A program made the position numbers and the translations under genes. From JBAXHO01 sp037138855 (GTDB lineage Bacteria > Patescibacteriota > Dojkabacteria > B142 > OLB20), in contig JBAXHO010000043.1 of the NCBI GenBank assembly GCA_037138855.1, positions 1 through 14,207 on the forward strand: 14,207 bases of DNA, read 5' to 3'. Within the stretch, counting starts at the first letter, position 1. Each line of letters begins with the position of its first letter. Below the pieces are notes generated by a model, which saw only the letters and a program-made list of their open reading frames with translations, had not been told where the DNA came from and made no database searches. Of this stretch, positions 1 to 5,923 are shown one piece after another.

Positions 1-122
1 AAATTGCTCACTGAAAATTGACGTTCAGTATCATATTAGGATTGGAAAAGACTGGGGAAGGAAGACGAAACTCGAAATTCCGAAAGAATGAAGTGTGGTT
101 AGTATCAAGTATTATGTATCAT

Positions 123-788
123 CTACCAACTACTATTTTTAGTTTCCAGCCATTGCGGTAATTCTGCTACTCCTTTTAAAATATTTTCTGCCGGGATGCC
201 AACTTGCATCAGACCTGCTTTATCATATAAACCAGTAGTGACTCCAACGAAATTAATGCCAGTACTCTGGGTGGCAAAATAATCTTGAATACTATCACCA
301 ATGTAAATAGCTTCATTATTTTTTATTTGAAATTTTCGTAATTCGTTTTCTACATTAATAAATACTTTGGGATCGGGTTTATGATATTTGGAATCTTCTG
401 CAGTGAATACGAAATCGAATAGTTGTTTATTTAATCCACTTTCTTGAAGTAGTATATTTACTAAGTCTAGAGATGCTGCGGTAAGAATACCTGTAGAGTA
501 TGAGCTTTTTAAATGATTTAAGGTTGGAATTACATGATAGTGAGTCTGAATTGGATATTGTAATTTTAAAACTTTAAATTTTTTATAAAATTCTTCAAAT
601 GATTCAGGTAACTGAATAAGTGTGGCAATCATTTTAGGAAAAGGGAGCCCCCAGACACGTTTCAAATCCTGAACAGTAATGTCAATATTATAGAATGTTT
701 TCGCAGCGTCAATATGTAGCTGGGAAGCTGTTTTAAAAGTCTGCATTAAGGTATCATCAAGATCGAATATTAGTGCTTTGTAGGACAT
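123..788 (-). CDS. HAD-superfamily hydrolase (phosphoglycolate phosphatase-like)
   Basis: A 221-residue haloacid dehalogenase phosphatase, expected to be cytosolic and to remove phosphate from a small metabolite; the substrate cannot be read from sequence. All four HAD motifs are visible: nucleophile and acid/base D9 and D11 in FDLDDTL, T103 in GILTAAS, K137 in KYHKPDP, and D165/D169 in YIGDSIQD. Residues about 15-85 form the helical cap, as in the Gph/PpaX subfamily. An ATG 30 codons further upstream is in frame, but it would add translated repeat sequence (residues like NCNLQIPNCK) that the family does not have. I therefore start at MSYKALIFDLDDTL. No Shine-Dalgarno sequence precedes it, only an ATT-type repeat. 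The gene points away from the repeat-bearing gap and lies downstream of the ApbE gene on the same strand, 124 bp away. Length is normal for the family. Class assignment is firm, exact function unknown. Confidence 0.9.
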   Translation of the reverse strand: MSYKALIFDLDDTLMQTFKTASQLHIDAAKTFYNIDITVQDLKRVWGLPFPKMIATLIQLPESFEEFYKKFKVLKLQYPIQTHYHVIPTLNHLKSSYSTGILTAASLDLVNILLQESGLNKQLFDFVFTAEDSKYHKPDPKVFINVENELRKFQIKNNEAIYIGDSIQDYFATQSTGINFVGVTTGLYDKAGLMQVGIPAENILKGVAELPQWLETKNSSW

Positions 789-817
789 AATAATAATAAT
801 TAATAACCGGAAAGCTT

Positions 818-842
818 TGCAATTTGGAATTTGCAAATTGCA
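818..842 (+). repeat. 25-bp near-palindromic dispersed repeat, copy 1
   Basis: This intergenic 25-mer begins TGCAATTTG and ends CAAATTGCA, so its ends are inverted complements. A second copy lies at 10597-10621 in opposite orientation and matches at 23 of 25 positions by my hand alignment. An 11-base core (TTGCAAATTGC) also occurs at 3797-3807 before the ATP synthase operon. It looks like a dispersed intergenic repeat. Function unknown. Confidence 0.65.
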
Positions 843-912
843 ATTTGGCCAAGAGTCAAGAGCAGTGATATCAAGCAATAGTTAGTAGTATTAATTTGAC
901 ATCAATCTGAAT

Positions 913-1857
913 TCATTTACTAGTATTTTGCCAGCTACCAACACTTACCTTCGGGAAATCCTCTGTTTTAGTAATTTTACCATGAAAATCAAGCAAGAGA
1001 GCAGTTAATTTTTTTGATTCAGCAAGTTTCAAGGCAGCTGTACCAGCCAAGAATAAAGCTGTGGCCCAGGCATCTGCAAGTAATGGGTCGGGATCAAGCA
1101 CAAAGATTTGCTGCCAGTAATTTTCCGGGAGACCATTTTTGGGATTGAGCAAATGATGAAAAAATCTTACCCGGTTGGCCCAGCTGCCGGAGCTGGCAAT
1201 ACTTTGATTTGTTAAAGTAATTTTTCCCAGCATTTGGGGCTCATCATCTTGCTGGACAAGTAATCCCACCTGCCAGGGAAGATTATTTTCTTTTTTACCT
1301 CTCGCAAAAATATCACCTCCAGCTTCAATCAGAAAGTTTTGCGTCGGTGATAAAGTTTTCGCTGCAAGCTTGATGGCATAGCCTTTACCAAGTGATCCCA
1401 GATCAAGACGCTGTTTTTTTTGTAAAGTAATAGTATGGTTTACCTGATCTAATTGAATTTCTGAATATTTTGGTCGTTCCAGAATTATTTTTTTTATTTT
1501 TTTCATCAGGTATGGATCATTCAGTTCTTGGAAATCTTTTTCATTTTTATATCCATAAACTTCTAGGAGATCTAGTACTGTGGGATCATATTTACCCAAA
1601 GTTTGTTTTGCCAGATTCAGGGCGAAATGAATAATTTCAAAAAGTTCCGGAGATAATTGTGTTGGCTTACCCTGATTTTGATTGAGTTGAGAGAGCTCAC
1701 TATTGGGATCAAAACGTGAAAATTTTTTTACAACCTGAAGAAAATTATCAAATGCTTGATTAATTAAATTCCAGGTGTCCACTGTGCCATAGTCTGAATA
1801 AGCAGTAATTTTAATTGAAGTATTCATGATGATCTGATCAGCGACGAACTTTGGCAT
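913..1857 (-). CDS. ApbE-family FAD:protein FMN transferase
   Basis: ApbE enzymes transfer FMN from FAD to a Thr/Ser of a target protein, with Mg2+. This 314-residue protein shows the family landmarks in order: an MNTSIKI strand (residues 11-17) at the place of the usual MGT; FSRFDPNSELSQLN (46-59); DPTVLDLLEVYGY (91-103); DLGSLGKGYAI (152-162); IEAGGDIFARG (177-187); ASSGSW (221-226); HHLLNPKNGLP (234-244); and the metal-binding ADAWATALF (261-269). It therefore looks catalytically complete. No signal peptide or lipobox is present, unlike the exported ApbE lipoproteins. Three starts are possible (1893, 1857, 1827). I prefer 1857 because it keeps the strand before MNTS and overlaps the upstream cohesin stop by 20 bp, suggesting translational coupling. 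No FMN-accepting protein (NqrB/C, RnfG or an FMN-bind domain) is seen in the window, so its target is unknown. Confidence 0.88.
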   Translation of the reverse strand: MPKFVADQIIMNTSIKITAYSDYGTVDTWNLINQAFDNFLQVVKKFSRFDPNSELSQLNQNQGKPTQLSPELFEIIHFALNLAKQTLGKYDPTVLDLLEVYGYKNEKDFQELNDPYLMKKIKKIILERPKYSEIQLDQVNHTITLQKKQRLDLGSLGKGYAIKLAAKTLSPTQNFLIEAGGDIFARGKKENNLPWQVGLLVQQDDEPQMLGKITLTNQSIASSGSWANRVRFFHHLLNPKNGLPENYWQQIFVLDPDPLLADAWATALFLAGTAALKLAESKKLTALLLDFHGKITKTEDFPKVSVGSWQNTSK

Positions 1858-2569
1858 GGTTGATCCGTTTAATAATGAAGAGACCAAATCCAATTAGAAT
1901 TGCTCCTGCCAGTACAGATATTTGTCCGCTGCGATCATTTAAAGCTGTATGAGGAGTTTCACTTGGAAAAATCGTGGTACTGGAAGTAGGAGTAGGTAGT
2001 TGCGCTGATGTGGAAATAGTCAGATCAACAAAATTGGTAGCTTTCAAAATATCAACAGAGTTGAGACTGATTAATGCTGAGTTTTCTTTGACCACAGCAA
2101 TATTGGCAAATCCTTCCGCCACTGTTTCAAATTTGATCCGGGCGACAACTGCTCCAGAAATAGTTGTAGTTCCGGAATTTGAGGCAGCATTGAGGTAAAC
2201 TGTGCCATTGATTCCAGATTCGTCGATCACCTGGTCAGTGGGTAAAAAGAAATTATCCAGTAGCTCAATATCTTTATCGGGCGTAGTAAGATCAGAATCA
2301 ACAATTTTTAACAAATTGGTTGGAAAGCGGACAAGAAATTGATAACCGGACACTTCCTGACCATCAGTATTTATTTTTATTTCCACTGTAAATTGCTGAT
2401 TGAGGCCGGCGGTCTTGGTATCGGTACTGACACTGATACTTGGGCCACTAGGAGTAGGAGCTACAGTAATCGTAGCTACCACAGTAGGGCCACCTGGTGG
2501 TACAAATGGAATTGTAGGAGAAGCTAGAGCATCCACGCCTTGAGCTAATACTTTGGAAATCAGTTTCAT
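1838..2569 (-). CDS. Cohesin-domain protein with C-terminal membrane anchor
   Basis: A 243-residue probable surface protein. Residues about 46-185 read as a beta-rich cohesin-like fold: TAGLNQQFTVEIKINT, then SGYQFLVRFPTNLLKIVD, and later ARIKFETVAEGFANI. These are typical of the type I cohesin domain family found in cellulosome scaffoldins and in many non-cellulosomal surface proteins. It is followed by a Pro/Ser/Thr-rich stalk (190-208), a hydrophobic helix (about 217-233) and a basic tail (KRINHAKVRR), giving a C-terminal anchor with the domain outside. No clear LPXTG signal is present. Residues 21-45 are Pro/Thr/Val-rich. Oddly, the N-terminus (MKLISKVLAQGVDALASP) lacks a normal hydrophobic signal-peptide core, and an in-frame stop five codons upstream prevents a simple extension. 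It is followed directly by the overlapping ApbE gene. No dockerin partner is seen here. Domain call moderately firm, role unknown. Confidence 0.72.
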   Translation of the reverse strand: MKLISKVLAQGVDALASPTIPFVPPGGPTVVATITVAPTPSGPSISVSTDTKTAGLNQQFTVEIKINTDGQEVSGYQFLVRFPTNLLKIVDSDLTTPDKDIELLDNFFLPTDQVIDESGINGTVYLNAASNSGTTTISGAVVARIKFETVAEGFANIAVVKENSALISLNSVDILKATNFVDLTISTSAQLPTPTSSTTIFPSETPHTALNDRSGQISVLAGAILIGFGLFIIKRINHAKVRR

Positions 2570-2645
2570 ATCATTAGTTTGTCATGTTCGGAAATTTTTG
2601 TAAAGACCAGTAGAGTTACAGGCGTTATTATTATTGAAGTGAAGT

Positions 2646-2654
2646 TGGTATAAT
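2646..2654 (+). promoter_or_regulatory. Extended -10 promoter
   Basis: TGGTATAAT gives a perfect TATAAT hexamer at 2649-2654 with the TGn extension just before it. I see no good -35 box at 16-18 bp, which is tolerated for extended -10 promoters. It points rightward into the broken NYN gene at 2796 and may also supply the intact NYN gene at 3085. The predicted transcription start is about 2661. Confidence 0.5.
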
Positions 2655-2795
2655 TTGGGATAATGCATAAAAAGGGTTAAAGTATGAGATTATTGAAAGT
2701 TTTGCAAAAATTATTTTAAAATACTTTGAGAATGTTGTACTTGAAAATAATTTTAAATGCGGGATAATAATTGTTAATTGAGCCAAATGACAAAT

Positions 2796-2914
2796 ATGAA
2801 ACAAAACGTGGTTGCTTTTGTCGACGCATCGAATCTGGTTTATGGTGGTTTAAAAAAATGGGCTGGGAAGTCGATTATAAAAAAAAGAACACCCCTAAGG
2901 ACGTTCTTTTTTGA
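2796..2914 (+). pseudogene. Truncated, frameshifted NYN-domain (LabA/DUF88-like) gene fragment
   Basis: From the ATG at 2796 the translation is MKQNVVAFVDASNLVYGGLKK. This is the typical first strand and helix of a NYN/PIN-like nuclease, including the D and N of the VDASN motif. In this frame it then runs into unrelated residues and stops at 2922-2924. Shifting back one base at the run of seven A (2852-2858) gives MGWEVDYKK, the expected continuation (compare the GW.VD..K pattern after the first helix of LabA-like proteins), before a stop at 2912-2914. Both frames die at the terminator hairpin, so some 150 or more residues of a normal domain are missing. The intact NYN gene 160 bp downstream is a divergent relative, not the missing part. 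I read this as a decayed remnant. A programmed -1 shift on A AAA AAA is possible in principle but would yield only about 39 residues. Confidence 0.68.
2879..2912 (-). terminator. Intrinsic terminator pointing left
   Basis: Read on the minus strand, the core is GAACGUCC-UUAG-GGGUGUUC: eight pairs including two G-U wobbles, a four-base loop, six A before it and a tract of eight U after it. This is a textbook intrinsic terminator. On the plus strand the two wobbles become A-C mismatches, leaving a weaker hairpin, so the leftward reading is favoured. No leftward gene is recognised immediately to its right, which suggests a relocated 3' end or an unannotated leftward transcript. Confidence 0.65.
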
Positions 2915-3084
2915 TTTGGACTGAATCTCATCTGCGTAATCCGTTAATCATATAAATCAAGGTTCTGACAAATAAAGGAAAAATATTTTAAGAAGTCACT
3001 TATTCATTTAAGTAGATTTGGTAATACTTTTTGTTTATAAAAGAGATTATATAGAGTAAAATTTGAATTATTAATAAAGATATT

Positions 3085-3717
3085 ATGGAGAAAACAATTG
3101 TATTTGTAGATGGTGAAAATTTTCGAAACTTTACAAAACGGATAATTGAATCCGAAGGTCTCAGCTATAAGGATTTTGATTATGAATCTATCGATTTGCG
3201 TGGTCTCATTTCTGATATTTTTAAATCAAATAGAAAAATTAAAATAGATGAAATCAGATACTATGTTGCCAAGATACATTATTTTTCCGAAAGTAAAAGT
3301 TATTCTAATAAAAAAATTGCAAATCAAAGAAAACTAAAAATGACTTTACAAAAGCAAAAAGTTAAATTTATTGTTTCTGGAAATGTACGAAGAAGGCAAA
3401 TATCTGTGGGAGGAAAAACCCAATATGTATTTTCAGAAAAAGGAGTTGATGTTGGCTTGGCCGTTGATATGGTGGTTTGCTCAATTGATAAGTTAGCTGA
3501 CAATATTATCTTATGTAGTTCTGATTCTGATTTGCAACCAGCAGTGAAAGAAAGCAGAAAGAGAGGTATTCATATAACATATTTAGGATTTGGTTTAAAT
3601 CCTAACAAAGGTTTACAAGTGACTACAAGTGAAACTATTTTATTTCGAAACCAAGAAATAATTAATGCGATTCCGAAAAAAATATTAAAAAAACCTCTAC
3701 GGGAATTATCCAAGTAG
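3085..3717 (+). CDS. NYN-domain (PIN-like) RNase-family protein
   Basis: A 210-residue protein of the NYN family, a PIN-like fold containing metal-dependent ribonucleases. Acidic active-site candidates are in the expected places: D9 with N12 in FVDGENF, D122 and D128 in KGVDVGLAVDMV, and D147/D149 in CSSDSDLQPAVKESRKRG. The first half has a longer helical insert than short LabA-like proteins (about residues 25-90), including YYVAKIHYFSES. The tail after residue 195 is lysine-rich and partly encoded by a hairpin that includes the stop codon. No recognisable Shine-Dalgarno sequence precedes the ATG. It sits alone between a broken NYN gene and the ATP synthase operon. No antitoxin-like partner is visible, so a toxin role is not supported. 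RNA degradation or processing is the family-level expectation; the target is unknown. Confidence 0.85.
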   Translation: MEKTIVFVDGENFRNFTKRIIESEGLSYKDFDYESIDLRGLISDIFKSNRKIKIDEIRYYVAKIHYFSESKSYSNKKIANQRKLKMTLQKQKVKFIVSGNVRRRQISVGGKTQYVFSEKGVDVGLAVDMVVCSIDKLADNIILCSSDSDLQPAVKESRKRGIHITYLGFGLNPNKGLQVTTSETILFRNQEIINAIPKKILKKPLRELSK

Positions 3718-3721
3718 AGGT
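3693..3721 (+). terminator. Hairpin overlapping the NYN stop codon, possible terminator
   Basis: ACCTCTAC (3693-3700) pairs perfectly with GTAGAGGT (3714-3721) across a 13-base loop. The TAG stop at 3715-3717 lies inside the right arm. The downstream sequence is T-rich but interrupted (TGTGTATGTTTAATT), so it is a weak intrinsic terminator at best. It may instead protect the mRNA 3' end. Confidence 0.45.
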
Positions 3722-3788
3722 GTGTATGTTTAATTATACAATTATTTATTTACTTAAATCAATTTAAATTATAAATTTACAAACGAAC

Positions 3789-3825
3789 CGAGTTACTTGC
3801 AAATTGCCGGGTAACTTGATAATAT
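3789..3825 (+). promoter_or_regulatory. Possible atp operon promoter with an embedded hairpin
   Basis: TTGCAA (3797-3802) and TAATAT (3820-3825) are spaced 17 bp and could serve as -35 and -10 boxes about 45 bp before atpB; each matches consensus at only four of six positions. The -35 lies in the loop of an inverted repeat (3789-3796 with 3811-3818, eight pairs including one G-U). Both calls are tentative, but the operon needs a promoter in this 153-bp gap. Confidence 0.3.
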
Positions 3826-3870
3826 TTCAATTCAGATGCGACATACTTTTTTATCCATAATATTTACTAA

Positions 3871-4746
3871 ATGAATATTTCATTAGCGCCGGAAGTTCTT
3901 TTTCATCTTGGCTCCCTAGGTATTACCAACGCAGTTTTTTCCAGTTTCGTAATTTTCATTATCCTAGTGCTATTTGTCTTTATCCTGAATCGTAAGCTTA
4001 GTTATGATAAACCAGGCAAATTACAGCTCATGGTAGAAATGATATTCGATGGTCTTTATGGCCTCGTGCAGAATGTCATGGAATTAAAATATGCAAAGGG
4101 TGTAATGAGTTTTGTACTCACTTTTTTTGTTTTGATTTTGCTTTCCAATTGGTTTGGTTTGATGCCATTTGTGCCGGCAATTTCTCTTGAAGAAAAGGAG
4201 TCAACTGTTACTGAAACAAGTAGTACAGAAAAATTGTCAGAAGCTGAATCTACAAATCACACAGACGAATCTATAGAAAAGGAAAGTTTTTTAAAATGTT
4301 TAGCGAGCCAGCATTGTTATTTATCAACTGATGGTATCAAAGAGTTCAAAAAAACAGTTCATGTTTTTCGTGCTCCTTCCAGTGATTTGTCATTTGCTTT
4401 GACGATCGCTATTATTTCAGTCATCGTCACAAATATTTTGGGATTTGCCTATGCTGGCAAAGGGCATCTCAGTAAATTTATTAATTTTTCCGGACCGATT
4501 CCTTTCTTTGTCGGCATTCTGGAAATTGTTTCTGAAATTGGTAAATTGATTTCATTTTCATTTAGGTTATTTGGTAATATTTTTGCCGGTGAAATTCTTT
4601 TGGTGGTAATTACGAGCATTTCTTTTGGATTGGCTACGTTACCATTTTTATTACTGGAAATTTTTGTGGGTGCGATTCAAGCTTTTGTATTTTTTATGTT
4701 GACATCAGTGTTTATCGGCCTGGCAGTTACGAGGCACGAGCACTAG
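3871..4746 (+). CDS. atpB: ATP synthase Fo subunit a
   Basis: Subunit a forms the proton half-channels of the membrane motor. The 291 residues contain hydrophobic helices at about 21-40, 77-100, 172-193, 207-224 and 240-286. The essential arginine is R232 in SFSFRLFGNIFAGEI (E. coli R210), with E241 after it and Q270 in GAIQAFVFFMLT. The FRAPSSDLSFALTIAI segment (166-181) matches the conserved FRPxTADLNTTLALAL region. Between helix two (ending about residue 104) and that segment is an insertion of some 60 residues. It is rich in Ser, Thr and Glu and includes C143 and C149, in a loop expected outside the membrane. The first gene of the operon, with no Shine-Dalgarno motif before the ATG. No atpI precedes it. 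A 97-bp gap with a large inverted repeat separates it from atpE. Confidence 0.96.
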   Translation: MNISLAPEVLFHLGSLGITNAVFSSFVIFIILVLFVFILNRKLSYDKPGKLQLMVEMIFDGLYGLVQNVMELKYAKGVMSFVLTFFVLILLSNWFGLMPFVPAISLEEKESTVTETSSTEKLSEAESTNHTDESIEKESFLKCLASQHCYLSTDGIKEFKKTVHVFRAPSSDLSFALTIAIISVIVTNILGFAYAGKGHLSKFINFSGPIPFFVGILEIVSEIGKLISFSFRLFGNIFAGEILLVVITSISFGLATLPFLLLEIFVGAIQAFVFFMLTSVFIGLAVTRHEH

Positions 4747-4760
4747 AAATGAGAATAGTT

Positions 4761-4824
4761 AATAGCTAAAAGTTAAGAGTTAAAAGCGAAACAAAATACT
4801 TTTAACTGCTAACTTTTATCTTTT
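4761..4824 (+). repeat. Imperfect 26-bp inverted repeat before atpE
   Basis: The arms at 4761-4786 and 4799-4824 pair at 22 of 26 positions by hand, with a 12-base loop. The innermost nine pairs (GTTAAAAG-type) are perfect. It fills most of the atpB-atpE gap and ends 19 bases before the atpE start. The arms are almost wholly A/T with scattered G/C, so stability is moderate. It has no U tract of terminator type and the operon continues past it. It may act as an mRNA processing or stabilising hairpin setting c-subunit output, or may simply be a member of the genome's intergenic repeats: the word AAGTTAAGAG recurs at 9715-9724 and 9796-9805. Confidence 0.6.
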
Positions 4825-4843
4825 AACTTTTAATCACATCATT

Positions 4844-5068
4844 ATGGAAGCAGGTTTACAATATATTGCAATGGGTCTGGCTATTGGACTCGGAGCTATC
4901 GGACCAGGTCTCGGGATTGGTCTACTTGCTTCGAAAGCAATGGAGGCAATTGGTCGTAATCCAGATGCAGCAAGTAAAATTCAAACACAAATGATTTTAG
5001 CAATTGTGTTTGCAGAAGCGATTGCCATTTACGCATTGGTAGTTGCTCTTATTATTAGATTTGTATAA
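4844..5068 (+). CDS. atpE: ATP synthase Fo subunit c
   Basis: A 74-residue hairpin of two membrane helices that multimerises into the rotor ring. Helix one carries the glycine repeat (IGLGAIGPGLGIG, residues 14-26) needed for tight packing. The polar loop is AIGRNPDA (35-42). Helix two holds the ion-binding carboxylate E58 in IVFAEAIAIYALVV. The residue after it is Ala, and the helix-one position occupied by Gln in sodium-type rings (GxGQG) is Ile. The site therefore looks proton-specific; this is inferred from known sodium signatures. Length is usual for the family. The stop is six bases before atpF. There is no Shine-Dalgarno motif; a large inverted repeat lies just upstream. Confidence 0.97.
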   Translation: MEAGLQYIAMGLAIGLGAIGPGLGIGLLASKAMEAIGRNPDAASKIQTQMILAIVFAEAIAIYALVVALIIRFV

Positions 5069-5074
5069 AAAAAC

Positions 5075-5554
5075 ATGGCAGCACTAGGTATTAATATCGT
5101 CTCAATTTTCATTTATTCACTGCTCTTTTTAGTAGTCTATCTGATTATTAATAAATTTTTGTCAGGACCTTTATTAAGTATCCTGGAAAAACGTCGTTTA
5201 GCAATTGACAGTGGTTTGCAGCAGGCCGAAGCAGCAGCAAAAGAACGTGAAAATATTAGTAAAGAAAAAGAAGCAATTTTGGCAGCAGCAAAAAAAGAAG
5301 CGCAACAAGCTTTTACTGCAAGCAAAAAAGATGCTGAAGCGGAAAAGGCTAAGTATATGGAAAAAGCCAAGAAAGAAGCTGATGCTATCGTTTTTAAAGC
5401 AAATGAACGTCTTGAAGTAGAGCGTAAAAAATTGCAGGATGATTATCGTGTCAAATTGGAAGCCCAGGCAGTAGCTATTGCCAAAGAGGTTTATCAAATT
5501 GATAAGGTGTCTATTGATAAAAAATTAATTGATCAGGCAATTAATCAGCTTTAA
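5075..5554 (+). CDS. atpF: ATP synthase Fo subunit b
   Basis: The peripheral-stalk subunit, expected as a dimer. The 159 residues begin with one membrane helix (about 7-28, IVSIFIYSLLFLVVYLII), then the conserved junction FLSGPLLSILEKRRLAI. A long Ala/Glu/Lys-rich coiled coil follows (about 38-135), ending in VAIAKEVYQIDK near the delta-binding end. Length is normal. It starts six bases after the atpE stop and ends 22 bases before atpH, so these genes are certainly co-transcribed. Its C-terminus would have to engage the unusually short delta subunit encoded next. Confidence 0.95.
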   Translation: MAALGINIVSIFIYSLLFLVVYLIINKFLSGPLLSILEKRRLAIDSGLQQAEAAAKERENISKEKEAILAAAKKEAQQAFTASKKDAEAEKAKYMEKAKKEADAIVFKANERLEVERKKLQDDYRVKLEAQAVAIAKEVYQIDKVSIDKKLIDQAINQL

Positions 5555-5576
5555 CTTTTGAATCTCATAACTAGCA

Positions 5577-5906
5577 ATGAAGGAAAATCTTAGCGCAGAA
5601 ATTTATTTAGCTGCAAAAAAATTAAATTTAGATGTTCCTGCTTTATTGAAAGTAATTAGTTTGATGCAACAGGCTGATCTGGCTCAGGTTCTCGCAGATT
5701 ATCAGCAATTCAAACAGGGGACAATCAAGATTGCGCAGGTAATTAGTTCTACTGAATTATCTGTCGAGCAGCAGCAAAAGATTATTACTAAGGTGAAACA
5801 ACAGTTGTCTCAAGAAAAATTACGTTTTGTTTTTGAAATCAATAATCAATTGCCATTAGGATTAGAGATCTGGATTGCTGACGATAAAATTTCCCTGGCA
5901 CTTTAA
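5577..5906 (+). CDS. atpH: ATP synthase F1 subunit delta, short form
   Basis: Delta joins the b-subunit stalk to the top of F1. This protein has only 109 residues against about 175-180 normally. Residues 22-56 resemble the last helices of the N-terminal bundle. VISSTELSVEQQQKIITKVKQQL (from about residue 55) matches the conserved S.xLs..Q start of the C-terminal domain, and LPLGLEIWIADDKI matches the GG.xxxxGDxxID strand, with the usual G-G reduced to LG. Aligned by eye with E. coli delta it starts near residue 57 and lacks the last 13 or so residues as well. An in-frame TAA three codons upstream rules out a longer start in this frame. Position between atpF and atpA supports the identity, which sequence alone gives only weakly. 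The missing part is most of the alpha-binding domain. Confidence 0.85.
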   Translation: MKENLSAEIYLAAKKLNLDVPALLKVISLMQQADLAQVLADYQQFKQGTIKIAQVISSTELSVEQQQKIITKVKQQLSQEKLRFVFEINNQLPLGLEIWIADDKISLAL

Positions 5907-5923
5907 TTTAACCAATATTTGTA

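Noticed and set aside
789..878. Longer HAD protein starting at 878
   Set aside because: The extra 30 residues are translated from the palindromic repeat and an ATT run, and the HAD family begins at the first strand with the DxD motif.
1838..2569. Sortase-anchored LPXTG protein
   Set aside because: LPTPT occurs in the stalk but is about 25 residues before the membrane helix and lacks the LPXTG pattern.
2684..2719. An 11-codon ORF (MRLLKVLQKLF) downstream of the extended -10 promoter, with AGGG upstream of its ATG
   Set aside because: Too short to distinguish from chance in A/T-rich DNA, and no attenuator structure follows it directly.
2796..2924. A genuine programmed -1 frameshift gene on A AAA AAA
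   Set aside because: Both frames stop within about 45 codons, so a shift would not produce a usable NYN domain; decay is the simpler reading.
3085..3717. NYN/PIN-like gene as the toxin of a toxin-antitoxin pair
   Set aside because: No small DNA-binding antitoxin gene lies next to it, and the family includes many non-toxin RNases.
4844..5068. Sodium-type c ring
   Set aside because: The helix-one Gln and the Ser/Thr after the carboxylate that mark sodium binding are absent (Ile and Ala here).
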